A DNA stretch of 64,000 bases from Bacteroidota bacterium (lineage in GTDB: Bacteria; Bacteroidota; Bacteroidia; Flavobacteriales_D; Crocinitomicaceae). Within the stretch, counting starts at the first letter, position 1. Each line of letters starts with the position of its first letter. The translations under genes and the position numbers were made by a program. Under the pieces are notes generated by a model, which did not search any database, was not told the origin of the DNA, and saw only the letters and a list, made by a program, of their open reading frames with translations. Location of the stretch: assembly GCA_024280295.1 (NCBI GenBank), contig JAJRQK010000006.1:1-64000 (forward strand), written 5' to 3'. This document shows, one piece after another, positions 28,679-37,197 of the stretch.

Positions 28679-29158
28679 TCACTTAAAAGATAGCACAACC
28701 TTTGTCGTTCTTATACTTTCCATTGGGATGACATGATCTTCCACAATAGTTTCTTTCTTTTTTTTTCCTTCGATACGCTCTTTTCTGGTTGTCTGTATTG
28801 TAATACTTTCCTCCGTGGCAGCAATCATTATTCCTTCAATTTTCCCTGAACCTTCAATCAGTTTAACTTTAACATCACGCCCAATGTTCTTTTTGTACTG
28901 AGGAAAAACGCGTAGTCCTCGATCCAACCCAGCTGATGTTACAGTCAACTCGAAATCCTGTTCTTCACGATCGAGATTATGTTCAACATTTCTTGAAACA
29001 CGAATACAATCATCAACTGATACATTCCCCTCGTATTTATCAATCTCAACCTGAATTACGTTGGCTGGTGAGATGTTCAATTCAACAACGAAAAGTCCGT
29101 TATCGAGTTCTTGAATTCTCTCATCAATGAGCGCTAATACTTTCTTTTTACTAATCAT
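28679..29158 (-). CDS. rimP: Ribosome maturation factor RimP
   Basis: 159 residues. FVVELNISPANVIQVEIDKYEGNVSVDDCIRVSR in the first half and LTVTSAGLDRGLRVFPQYKKNIGRDVKV match RimP domains; the Gly/Leu-Arg segment corresponds to 'EVSSPGLDRPL' in other bacteria. RimP assists 30S subunit maturation. It is the first gene of the operon. A strong promoter lies at 29221-29250 and a hairpin with a U-tract lies 8 nt before the start codon. Confidence 0.93.
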   Translation of the reverse strand: MISKKKVLALIDERIQELDNGLFVVELNISPANVIQVEIDKYEGNVSVDDCIRVSRNVEHNLDREEQDFELTVTSAGLDRGLRVFPQYKKNIGRDVKVKLIEGSGKIEGIMIAATEESITIQTTRKERIEGKKKKETIVEDHVIPMESIRTTKVVLSFK

Positions 29159-29165
29159 CAGTTAC

Positions 29166-29191
29166 AAAAAGAGGGGACTTAATGTCCCCTC
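29166..29191 (-). promoter_or_regulatory. Terminator-like hairpin in the rimP-nusA-infB leader (possible attenuator)
   Basis: On the minus strand GAGGGGAC pairs perfectly with GTCCCCTC around a 5-nt loop (29171-29191), followed directly by TTTTT (29170-29166). The hairpin lies between the promoter and the rimP ATG at 29158, so transcripts must pass it before reaching the genes. This is the form of an intrinsic terminator acting as an attenuator. NusA-dependent attenuation upstream of rimP-nusA is established in Bacillus subtilis; for this organism it is inference. Confidence 0.65.
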
Positions 29192-29220
29192 ATTCGTTAA
29201 AATCCATCATGAATGTGGTG

Positions 29221-29250
29221 CAAATATACTGGTATTTTTCTATTTAACAA
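29221..29250 (-). promoter_or_regulatory. Bacteroidota-type promoter TTG-N19-TATATTTG of the rimP operon
   Basis: On the minus strand TTG (29250-29248) and TATATTTG (29228-29221) are separated by 19 nt, an exact match to the consensus. The predicted start near 29216 gives a leader of about 58 nt. The -33 TTG falls in the last codons of the decayed transposase. Confidence 0.75.
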
Positions 29251-29720
29251 GTTTAGCACGACTAGAGGCAGGGCAAACGCTTACTTTTATCCCTAGAATT
29301 TTAAGGAGGTGTTCCTCATTTCGACCCGTTTTCAGTCTCTTTTCTTCAACTCCTTGCTTTTCAGTCTTTTGATTTTTCAATAGGTTGAGTGATCTATTCA
29401 AAAGGAGATAATAATTTTGGTTGACATTTTGATTTTTTTTCTTGATGCACCTTTATTAAGCCCAACATCTAAAACCCCAATGAATTTTATTTTCTATTGC
29501 CCAATGTGAACAGATTGTTTATGAAATTAGTGAGGTCTTAAAGAGCAACTAGAGAGACGATGCCAAATCGCTTTCTAGTTGGATTAGACGAGTTTTGCCC
29601 CTCTTAATTGTTTTGCGGTTAAGCTTTCCTGTTGCTAGTGTAGAAATGGAATTAACCCATTCCATAAAGGTTGCTCAACTTCAAGAATTATTTATACTTG
29701 AAAACCCGCACCTAAAAAAT
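29240..29720 (-). pseudogene. Decayed ISAs1-family transposase remnant
   Basis: Conceptual minus-strand translation gives ISAs1-like blocks in the right order but in different frames. FMEWVNSISTLATGKL lies near 29668-29620 (like FLEWVxSxxxLxxG of the N-terminal part). SHWAIENKIHW lies near 29509-29475, with LDVGLNKGASRKK in the next frame (like the HWxIENxLHWxLDVxFNEDxSR block). NYYLLLNRSLNLLKN running to LLKILGI lies at about 29420-29285 (the C-terminal block), ending at a stop at 29240-29242. The catalytic middle is deleted and frameshifts separate the blocks. No terminal inverted repeats were recognised. The DNA from 29721 to 29924 shows nothing further I can name. Confidence 0.7.
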
Positions 29721-29924
29721 TCCAGATAGAATAGCGATGCTTGTTTCAGTAATCATTCTTGTAGTGCGACAAAGTTGGGGTGTCTATCGATCGTTTCCTG
29801 TAATCCATCAAAATGAAAAAATGCGGGTATAGCACCAAAAGTAGATGTCCGGTTCAACATAAAGGCTGGCCTTACCGCAGGAAAGCCTCTTGCCTTTGTG
29901 GCTAACTTTTGATTCTTATGAACC

Positions 29925-31019
29925 CTAATCATCCAATAATTTTCCCAGCATCACTTCCGAGTTCGCATCAGCCTCCATAATTTTAACCTTTTCCTTTATG
30001 CTTAAGTCTAACATCATTCCCATAATGATTGAGATAATCACATACCCCCCAAAGAAATACAACCCAAAGAGCGCCTTTGCATCCATTTGAACGCCTGGAC
30101 TCATATTTGAAAAGCTCAGATAGGCGAGGAATGCACCAATGACAAAAACATCCGCCATACTCCATTTTGCAATATAACTGAGCACTTTTCTCAGTCGTTT
30201 TGCCCGTGTAATAGGAAATAGAAGAATGAACAAAGAGAAAATCAGTTTGGTTAGTGGAACAATCACACTAAACGTTCCAATGGCAATAGCTACAGGTTTA
30301 TTGTCAATCCAAAGAAGTTTAATAACATCCATAATTCCCTTGTTCTGATAATAGAAATACGTTCGTCCTTTGAAAACGACATCTGTCCCAAAGGGTTCAT
30401 TAGCATTCTCCAACATAAACTCACCAATACTATTAATACCAGATTTTGTTCCTTCTGCAAGCGATTCACCAAAAAAGGGTATAATCTCAATGTATTCAGA
30501 GAGTTCACTTGCCTCCTCTATTTTTTCAATGGCTTCCATATAGTATGGAATGTCTTTCGGTTTGAGGTAAACTTTAAAAGTCATGTCGTCTTCAAAAGCA
30601 CCCATTTCCAAAATAGGATTCGTAATTCCCTGTCCTAATAAAGCAATACCAATAACGGCAAGTCCAAGCGTTATCCCAAAGTAGATTCTTTTTCGAGCAT
30701 AGAGAATAAGCATCAGTGCAAAAAATCCTAGACAAGCAAAGAGTAAATAATGTCCATTGCTTACGGCTTTGTTGTAGTGCTCTTCCGACTTTGCGAGAAC
30801 GGCATCGTATTTCACTTTTTTCTCTTGCCATGCTTCTTCACTAAATACCCAATCTCGAAAAGAAAGCAATCGATCCTTAAAATTCAAGATCTCAGAAATC
30901 TTGTTTTTCTCTACTTTAAATTCGTGCGAATGTTCAACCGACTTGTTGATAAACATGAATGCAACGATTAAAAAAATGGCGGACAGTATAAGTCCAGGAA
31001 GACTATAAAACTTTTTCAT
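29925..31019 (-). CDS. Paraquat-inducible protein A (PqiA)-like membrane protein
   Basis: 364 residues. One N-terminal helix (about 7-25) precedes a charged region. Helices follow at about 91-109 and 113-133, then a soluble region (about 135-235). The C-terminal third has three or four helices, with AKWSMADVFVIGAFLAYL, a signature of PqiA domains. PqiA proteins are membrane parts of MCE-type lipid transport or stress systems in Proteobacteria. No MCE protein is adjacent here, so the role is open. A divergently transcribed PorP/SprF gene begins 132 nt away. Confidence 0.75.
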   Translation of the reverse strand: MKKFYSLPGLILSAIFLIVAFMFINKSVEHSHEFKVEKNKISEILNFKDRLLSFRDWVFSEEAWQEKKVKYDAVLAKSEEHYNKAVSNGHYLLFACLGFFALMLILYARKRIYFGITLGLAVIGIALLGQGITNPILEMGAFEDDMTFKVYLKPKDIPYYMEAIEKIEEASELSEYIEIIPFFGESLAEGTKSGINSIGEFMLENANEPFGTDVVFKGRTYFYYQNKGIMDVIKLLWIDNKPVAIAIGTFSVIVPLTKLIFSLFILLFPITRAKRLRKVLSYIAKWSMADVFVIGAFLAYLSFSNMSPGVQMDAKALFGLYFFGGYVIISIIMGMMLDLSIKEKVKIMEADANSEVMLGKLLDD

Positions 31020-31151
31020 GGTAAATGGCTTGAGGACTAAAACTAATCAAATTCATTAAAGACGTGTTAGCGGTTTGCATTCTTTAACGAAAAAGGTGAG
31101 GTTATTTTAAACTAGTGTAACTTTCTACCATCAATACCTGTTCTTACTAAT

Positions 31152-32015
31152 ATGAAAACAGCTCTAACCTTTTTCCTTCTTATCACAAGCACTTTTTTGA
31201 ATGCACAGCAGAGCGCCCTTTCAGCTTCGTTTTGGAATAATTATTCTCATGTCAATCCTGCAACTACTGCTCTTGAGTATAAAATGACCGGATCATTAAT
31301 GTATAGAAATCAGTGGGTTGGTTTTAATGGAGCTCCGAAAGCAGTACTTGTAAATTTTAATACTAGATTAGGTGATAACCATGGAGTTGGTGCGAATTTT
31401 GAGAATCTAAAAATTGGTTTTTCACAGATCAATACATTAAGCCTTAACTATAATTATAAAGTGAAATTTGGAGTAGATAAATCGTTATCAATTGGAATTG
31501 CACCAATATTGAAGACAACAAAACTTTTAACCGAATTAATTCCGCCGACAATAACTCCGGATCCGGTATTGTCAACAGGCAGAACGACCGAGTTGAATTT
31601 GAATTTTGGAATGGCCTACGCTGCGGAACATCTGATGCTTGGAATTGGAGTAACTCAGTTAACGGATGGTCTTTTTATTAATATCAAAGATTCGATTTTT
31701 ATACACCCTTCTCGTGAATTCAGTGTAATCGGGCACTATAAGTTAATGCTTGGAAAAAAAGTTGAGTTAAAACCGCAATTCATATTTCGGTCGGATTTTA
31801 TATTTAGCACCTTTGATATTAATTTGTTGGCAACCTTAAAGGACAAGTATTGGATCGGTGCAAGTTATCGAAAAGGTGATGCGTTGATCGCGATGCTTGG
31901 ATGGGATGTTAAGGGGAAATATCGTATAGGCTACTCTTATGAAAGAGTAATAAGTAAATTATCTGTTGTTACAAACGCATCACATGAAATCAATTTAGGG
32001 TTCATTTTAAAGTGA
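31152..32015 (+). CDS. PorP/SprF family type IX secretion outer-membrane protein
   Basis: 287 residues. A signal peptide ends near residue 19 (LNAQQ). The following 'SxSFWNNYSHVNPATT', 'MYRNQWVGFNGAPKAVLVNFNTRL' and repeated beta-strand pattern are those of PorP/SprF proteins, which support type IX secretion and gliding in Bacteroidota. The family usually pairs with large CHU- or T9SS-cargo proteins, which are absent from this window, so this is an orphan copy. Upstream, TAACTTTC is a near match to the -7 promoter box. Confidence 0.88.
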   Translation: MKTALTFFLLITSTFLNAQQSALSASFWNNYSHVNPATTALEYKMTGSLMYRNQWVGFNGAPKAVLVNFNTRLGDNHGVGANFENLKIGFSQINTLSLNYNYKVKFGVDKSLSIGIAPILKTTKLLTELIPPTITPDPVLSTGRTTELNLNFGMAYAAEHLMLGIGVTQLTDGLFINIKDSIFIHPSREFSVIGHYKLMLGKKVELKPQFIFRSDFIFSTFDINLLATLKDKYWIGASYRKGDALIAMLGWDVKGKYRIGYSYERVISKLSVVTNASHEINLGFILK

Positions 32016-32096
32016 TTTTCATAAAATCAACTTAATCTTACGAAATACAAATTGTTAGAATTGGGTTTAAGTTGGTGCCTTTATTTTGAATCAAGA

Positions 32097-32600
32097 TTAA
32101 TATACACGCATCATTCGAGAAAAAGGGAATCCATTACAACCTGTTTTTGGATGTTCTCGATCTGGACTTGTAAGCAACAGCAAACCATCAATTAATTCAG
32201 CAGCGTATTCAGTGAGGCAATACCCCCACGTATATAACTCCATTCCTTCAAATTTCATAAAGTCAATACGGGTGTACAATCCTTTTTCATCAATATTAGA
32301 GGTGTCATTTTGTGCGAGAAGGTAATTATCATCAAAATTCCAAAGGATAATGTTGTATGTGTTCTGTGAATCTTGAATCCAATTTGTTGCTGTAATTGTA
32401 TAGTGACTTCCATAATCATCTTCATAAGTCACAGACTTCTCTCCATTCAAAATCCAGTTTTCGTTTGTTGCATCACCTTCCAATTGAGAGTCATTTATAG
32501 ATCCGCAAGACGATAATAATATTAGAATACAAGAGTACATAAGACTCTTTGTCCAGAAAAATCTTCCCGTCAGTAAAACACCACGAGTATATTTTTTCAT
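32097..32600 (-). CDS. Hypothetical lipoprotein at the end of the pyrimidine operon
   Basis: About 167 residues from the ATG at 32600. The in-frame start at 32636 lies inside the preceding deaminase gene and gives no better signal. A lipobox is visible (LILLSSCGS). The remainder shows no family I recognise. It follows the cytosine deaminase stop by 16 nt on the same strand, so it may be carried on the pyrimidine transcript without sharing its role. Confidence 0.55.
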   Translation of the reverse strand: MKKYTRGVLLTGRFFWTKSLMYSCILILLSSCGSINDSQLEGDATNENWILNGEKSVTYEDDYGSHYTITATNWIQDSQNTYNIILWNFDDNYLLAQNDTSNIDEKGLYTRIDFMKFEGMELYTWGYCLTEYAAELIDGLLLLTSPDREHPKTGCNGFPFSRMMRVY

Positions 32601-32616
32601 AAAATCCAGAGAGTGA

Positions 32617-33048
32617 TTATTCACCAATGTCTTCATTCCACAATTCTGGTTTTTCTTGAATGAAACTCTCCATCATCTCGATGCACTCAGAGTTGTTTAG
32701 GTCGATCACTTCGACACCGTGGCTCTCCATAAACTCTTTTGCGCCGGGAAAAGTTTTTGATTCGCCTACAACTACCTTAGGAATCTTGAACTGAACGATT
32801 GTTCCTGCACACATATAGCAAGGCATCAATGTAGAGTACATCACAGTATTGCGATAGGAACCAATTCGACCGGCGTTATTCATACAATCCATTTCTCCAT
32901 GTAGAATTGGGTTTTGCTCTTGAACACGTTTATTCCTTCCACGAGCAACCAGTTTTCCATCCTTAACTAAAGCAGACCCGATTGGAATTCCTCCTTCGGA
33001 AAGTCCTTTTTTAGCTTCATCAATTGCAATCCGCATAAACTCATCCAT
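32617..33048 (-). CDS. Cytosine deaminase, yeast Fcy1-like (CDA superfamily)
   Basis: 143 residues. Zinc ligands and the proton shuttle are visible as HGE (His50, Glu52) and PCYMC (Cys77, Cys80), matching His62, Glu64, Cys91 and Cys94 of yeast cytosine deaminase. Similarity runs the full length, including PKVVVGESKTF and a C-terminal W-x-EDIGE, which is also the end of yeast Fcy1. Fcy1 converts cytosine to uracil and ammonia. Position supports this: it directly follows (3 nt) the uracil-reducing PreTA genes. Guanine or other base deamination cannot be excluded. Confidence 0.85.
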   Translation of the reverse strand: MDEFMRIAIDEAKKGLSEGGIPIGSALVKDGKLVARGRNKRVQEQNPILHGEMDCMNNAGRIGSYRNTVMYSTLMPCYMCAGTIVQFKIPKVVVGESKTFPGAKEFMESHGVEVIDLNNSECIEMMESFIQEKPELWNEDIGE

Positions 33049-33051
33049 ACC

Positions 33052-34422
33052 CTAATTTCTCATTCCTGATTTATCTTTTCTTTTTGTTGCTAAAGCTTCT
33101 AAAGGCTCTGGAACATAATGTCCCTTTCCTCCTGCCCGATCATCATTCCAAGTATCTGGAATTCGATTAGATTCAGTAAGTTCATGCCATGTTTCGTGCT
33201 CTTTACCGTCGTCGAACTTCTCCATTGTGATACAATCTTCAACGGGACAAACAAGCGAACACAAATTACATCCAACGCAGTTTTTTTCAATTATCGTAGG
33301 AATTCTTCCACCATCTGTTGGCAGAGCAATCGCTTGGTGTGCACCATCATCACATGCGATATAGCACAAATCACATCCGATGCATTTATCCTCGTTAATT
33401 TTTGCTTTCACCTCACTTTTCAAGTTTAAATGCTTCCATTCTGTCACATTTGGCAGTGCTTTTCCAGCGAAATCATAGATGGTAGTATATCCTTTGTTCT
33501 CCATGAAATTAATTAAGCCAGCTTCGAGTTCACGCACAATTCCAAAGCCATAATGCATAACAGCAGTACAAACTTGAACCGAAGTCGCTCCGAGAAGAAT
33601 GAACTCAACAACATCACGCCAAGTTTCAATTCCACCAATTCCACTCATAGGAGTACTCTTAATTTCCGGATGTTGCATCAAATCTTTCAGCATGTGCAAG
33701 GCAATAGGTTTCACTGCAGGACCGCAATAACCTCCATTTGTTCCTTTTCCGTCAACAACAGGATATGGCGCATAACTGTCTAGGTCAATACCAACAATGC
33801 TTTTCACGGTATTGATTAATGAAATTGCATCTGTGTTTCCTTGAACAGCTGCCAATCCTGGATCAGTAATATGTGAAATGTTTGGCGATAATTTTGTAAT
33901 GACTGGAATGTTCGCCGCTTCCATAACCCATTCAACAATCGTCTTTAATACCTCAGGCTCTTGTCCAACGGCTGACCCCATTCCGCGTTCACACATTCCA
34001 TGTGGACAACCAAAATTGAGTTCAATTCCATCCGCTCCAGCATCTTCAACTTGCTTGATGATATCTTCCCATTCTTTGCGGGTATCCACCATCAATGATG
34101 CAATTACAGCATGATCAGGAAAGTGTCTTTTCACTTCAGCCATTTCACGTAAATTGTCTTCCAACGGACGATCACTAATCAATTCAATGTTGCTAAACCC
34201 AGCCATTCGTGTATCGCGATAGTTGGTTGATCCATATCGGCTTGACACATTAATTGTTGGCATTCCCAAGGTCTTCCAAACAGCGCCACCCCATCCAGCA
34301 TCGAAAGCTTTCATTATTTGGTAACCAGAGTTAGTGGGTGGGGCAGATGCTAACCAAAAAGGATTTGGAGCTTTAATTCCCGCAAAATTTACGGATAAAT
34401 CGATTTTATCTTTCTTATTCAT
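33052..34422 (-). CDS. preA: Dihydropyrimidine dehydrogenase (NAD) subunit PreA
   Basis: 456 residues from the ATG at 34422; an in-frame upstream start lies inside preT and is rejected. A dihydroorotate-dehydrogenase-like FMN barrel (about 5-325) shows NPFWLASAPPTNSG, GIELNFGCPHGM and ITKLSPNI. Two 4Fe-4S clusters follow, in CIGCDLCYIACDDGAHQAI and CVGCNLCSLVCPVEDCI. With PreT it reduces uracil and thymine to dihydro forms using NAD(P)H, the first step of reductive pyrimidine breakdown. It lies 4 nt after preT. Confidence 0.95.
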   Translation of the reverse strand: MNKKDKIDLSVNFAGIKAPNPFWLASAPPTNSGYQIMKAFDAGWGGAVWKTLGMPTINVSSRYGSTNYRDTRMAGFSNIELISDRPLEDNLREMAEVKRHFPDHAVIASLMVDTRKEWEDIIKQVEDAGADGIELNFGCPHGMCERGMGSAVGQEPEVLKTIVEWVMEAANIPVITKLSPNISHITDPGLAAVQGNTDAISLINTVKSIVGIDLDSYAPYPVVDGKGTNGGYCGPAVKPIALHMLKDLMQHPEIKSTPMSGIGGIETWRDVVEFILLGATSVQVCTAVMHYGFGIVRELEAGLINFMENKGYTTIYDFAGKALPNVTEWKHLNLKSEVKAKINEDKCIGCDLCYIACDDGAHQAIALPTDGGRIPTIIEKNCVGCNLCSLVCPVEDCITMEKFDDGKEHETWHELTESNRIPDTWNDDRAGGKGHYVPEPLEALATKRKDKSGMRN

Positions 34423-34426
34423 CTCT

Positions 34427-35755
34427 TTAGTTTTGTGTGATCCATTGGTGAATTCCATTTGCAGCAAGTTTGCCGTCGTAGGCACCATTTACAACTTCGG
34501 CACCTCCATTAATAGCATCGCCACCAGCAAAATACTTTGGATTAGTAGTTTGATTTGTGTCCGCATTCACAATTATTCTCGTCTTTTCATCCAAAGATAA
34601 ATTATCAATCATGCTAAGAAGAGAGCCTTGTTTAGCTTGTCCAGTTGCTTTAATAACCATGTCACAATTGACTGTAAATTCAGAACCTTCAATGATTGTG
34701 AGCTTTCCGTTTACGGATTCAGTTTTAACAAATCGAACACCTTCAACACTTCCGTTTCCGATGATTTCTAGTGGAGAAGCGTTGAATAATCCTTTCACCC
34801 CAGCGCTTACAGCTAAATCATATTCAAAACCGTATGCGCCCATGCTATCTTTTCCTCGTCGGTAGGCAAGCGTTACTTCATCAGCTCCCAATCGAGCAGA
34901 ACCTGATGCAGCATCCATTGCTGTGTTTCCACCGCCGATTACGACTACTTTTTGAGCGATTTTTACGTCAGAATGATTTTTTCTAAGTTCTTCGATAAAT
35001 TCAACAGCGCCATGTACCCCATTTAAGTTTTCACCTGTCATATTCAATGATGCGGTTGCACCGAGTCCAACACCAATAAAGATCGCAGAGTAGTTGCTCT
35101 CTAACTCTGTGAGTTGTTCTTTGGTTGAAATAGTATGGTTGTAAATAATATTATATCCTAATTGATTCTGGAGATAATTCATTTCTGCAATCACCTCTTC
35201 GTTTGAGATTTTGTAGGGTGCAATACCATGAACTGTCAATCCTGACGGTTGTGATTTTGCTTCATAGATGTCCACCGAATAACCCAATGTTCTAAGCTCA
35301 CATGCACAAGAAATTCCTGCAGGGCCGGCACCTATAATGGCTACTTTTTCACCGTTATCTTCACCAGGAGAGTACAGTTGTTTCCCAGATTCAATAACAG
35401 ACATTGTTGCGTAGTTTTGCAGTCGACCAATAAGTAGCGGTGCAACATCTTGGTTGTTGTAAACGCATGCACCTTCGCACAAAACACCAGTTGGACATAT
35501 CGTTCCGCAGGCATTCCCCATCCAGTTTGAGTCGTAGATTGTTTTCGCTGCTCCTTCTTTATTTCCAGTATTAATTTGTTTGATAAAGAGCGGAATATCT
35601 ATATCAGCTGGACATGCGTTCATGCAAGGTGCGTCGTAACAAAACAAGCACCGAGAGCTTTCGTAATGCGCTTGTGTATCGTTCATCAAGGGTTTTTTCT
35701 GTTTAAAATTCTCCTTGAATTCCTGCTCGTTTGCAGGTTGTTTGTATTCTGCCAT
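34427..35755 (-). CDS. preT: Dihydropyrimidine dehydrogenase (NAD) subunit PreT
   Basis: 442 residues. The N-terminal Fe-S region has Cys36, Cys39, Cys44 and Cys48 (CLFCYDAPCMNAC) and a second set in GNACGTICPTGVLCEGAC. Two nucleotide-binding motifs follow: GAGPAGISCACELRTLGY for FAD and VIGGGNTAMDAASGSARLGA for NAD(P)H. This is the glutamate-synthase-small-subunit-like electron-input subunit that feeds PreA. It lies between the beta-ureidopropionase gene and preA, separated from preA by 4 nt. Confidence 0.94.
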   Translation of the reverse strand: MAEYKQPANEQEFKENFKQKKPLMNDTQAHYESSRCLFCYDAPCMNACPADIDIPLFIKQINTGNKEGAAKTIYDSNWMGNACGTICPTGVLCEGACVYNNQDVAPLLIGRLQNYATMSVIESGKQLYSPGEDNGEKVAIIGAGPAGISCACELRTLGYSVDIYEAKSQPSGLTVHGIAPYKISNEEVIAEMNYLQNQLGYNIIYNHTISTKEQLTELESNYSAIFIGVGLGATASLNMTGENLNGVHGAVEFIEELRKNHSDVKIAQKVVVIGGGNTAMDAASGSARLGADEVTLAYRRGKDSMGAYGFEYDLAVSAGVKGLFNASPLEIIGNGSVEGVRFVKTESVNGKLTIIEGSEFTVNCDMVIKATGQAKQGSLLSMIDNLSLDEKTRIIVNADTNQTTNPKYFAGGDAINGGAEVVNGAYDGKLAANGIHQWITQN

Positions 35756-35814
35756 TCGTTCGATTTTATGGTGATTTGTAATTATTCAATCACGCGTCAA
35801 TTAATATTTATCAA

Positions 35815-36681
35815 TTATAGTTTTGTAAGATCACCATAAGTTTCTGGACGACGATCTCTAAAGAATTGCCAAGTTGATCGCACTTCCTCGATGAGGTCTA
35901 AATCAAATTCAGCAATGAGTAACTCGTCATTATCACGCGATGCTTCAGCAAAGATTTGTCCACGCGGATCTACGAAGTACGATTGTCCGTAAAACTTCCC
36001 TAGATTCCATGGTTTTTCTTCCCCAACACGATTGATACAGCCCATGAAATACCCATTTGCTGCTGCGTGTGCAGGTTGTTCTAATTTCCAAAGGTATTCA
36101 CTTAGTCCAGCAACGGTCGCCGATGGGTTGTAAACGATTTCAGCCCCATTTAACCCAAGAGCACGAGCTCCATCGGGGAAGTGGCGATCGTAGCAAATAT
36201 ACACACCTATTTTCGCATATTTCGTTTGAAAAACTGGATATCCTAAATTCCCCGGCTTGAAGAAGTACTTCTCCCAAAACCCATTTGTATGTGGAATATG
36301 ATTCTTTCGGTATTTGCCTAAATATGTTCCGTCTGCATCGATTACAGCAGCAGTGTTATATAATACACCCGCCTGTTCTCGTTCATAAAGTGAAGCAATG
36401 ATAACCATGTCGTATTTCTTGGCAATCACTTGCAGTTTTTCGGTTGTTGGACCAGGGACCGCTTCCGCTGATTCATACCATTTATTATCTTGTCCAGGAC
36501 AGAAATAAGGGGTGTTAAAAATCTCTTGAAGACAGAGTATTTGTACGCCTTTTTTTCCCGCTTCCTCTATGTAGGGGATATGCTTGTCATACATTGCGCT
36601 ACAAATTTCTTGTATTGTTCCTTCACCTTCCGTCATTGGAAGACTCATTTGTATTAATCCTGATTTTACTATTCTTGCCAT
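35815..36681 (-). CDS. Beta-ureidopropionase (N-carbamoyl-beta-alanine amidohydrolase), nitrilase superfamily
   Basis: 288 residues. The nitrilase triad is visible: Glu53 (LQEIFNTPYFC), Lys126 (YRKNHIP) and Cys163 (YICYDRHFPDGAR). The ICYxRHFP wording is typical of eukaryotic-type beta-ureidopropionases and N-carbamoylputrescine amidases. Within this operon, hydrolysis of N-carbamoyl-beta-alanine to beta-alanine, CO2 and ammonia is the natural assignment, completing the steps after PreTA and dihydropyrimidinase. Confidence 0.9.
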   Translation of the reverse strand: MARIVKSGLIQMSLPMTEGEGTIQEICSAMYDKHIPYIEEAGKKGVQILCLQEIFNTPYFCPGQDNKWYESAEAVPGPTTEKLQVIAKKYDMVIIASLYEREQAGVLYNTAAVIDADGTYLGKYRKNHIPHTNGFWEKYFFKPGNLGYPVFQTKYAKIGVYICYDRHFPDGARALGLNGAEIVYNPSATVAGLSEYLWKLEQPAHAAANGYFMGCINRVGEEKPWNLGKFYGQSYFVDPRGQIFAEASRDNDELLIAEFDLDLIEEVRSTWQFFRDRRPETYGDLTKL

Positions 36682-36725
36682 ATTTTAATGTTTGTGGGCA
36701 CGCTGATTTTTATGATTTAAGGTGA

Positions 36726-37136
36726 TCAAAGTGCCATGTTTTTATTAGTATGTATTGCGTCTCCGTTGGAGAAGACTTTTCGTTTTATTTGAGGATCCTC
36801 TCCGAAGTTGAGTAAAAGACCTACTTCAATTTCCGTTGCTTTTAGATAGTTAATTAGTTGGTATTCGTGTTCTTTACATAATGTTTTCGCTGCTTTCAAT
36901 TCAAGAATCAGGACATCATTAACTACGACATCTGCGAAGTATTTACCTACCTCTCTTCCTTCAAAATAAGCGGTGATCGGACGTTGTTTTTCTATATCCA
37001 GCCCTATATTATATAGCTCTATGCACAATGCATTTTCATAAACCTTCTCCAAAAAACCAAATCCCAACTCATTGTAGGCCTTGTAAAAACCCTTAATCAC
37101 CTGTTCGGTCATCTCCGAATGTTTGTAGTTATCCAT
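36726..37136 (-). CDS. GxxExxY family protein
   Basis: 136 residues. The family-naming motif is present (GFGFLEKVYENAL, about residues 25-37), followed by IEKQRPITAYFEG, YFADVVVNDVLILELKA and HEYQLINYLKAT. The D-x(n)-ELKA part resembles a PD-(D/E)xK nuclease core, as proposed for this family (recalled). No function is established. It is an odd guest inside a catabolic operon, with 44- and 61-nt gaps on either side, larger than those between most neighbours. It may have been inserted. Confidence 0.85.
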   Translation of the reverse strand: MDNYKHSEMTEQVIKGFYKAYNELGFGFLEKVYENALCIELYNIGLDIEKQRPITAYFEGREVGKYFADVVVNDVLILELKAAKTLCKEHEYQLINYLKATEIEVGLLLNFGEDPQIKRKVFSNGDAIHTNKNMAL

Positions 37137-37197
37137 TTTTCTCCTCCCTTATCTCTTCAAATCATATTTCATCATATAGATCTGCATCATCAGCGTT

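Noticed and set aside
29127-29372. Plus-strand open frame of 81 codons upstream of rimP
   Set aside because: It overlaps the rimP start, leader hairpin, promoter and transposase fossil on the other strand and has no protein-like sequence.
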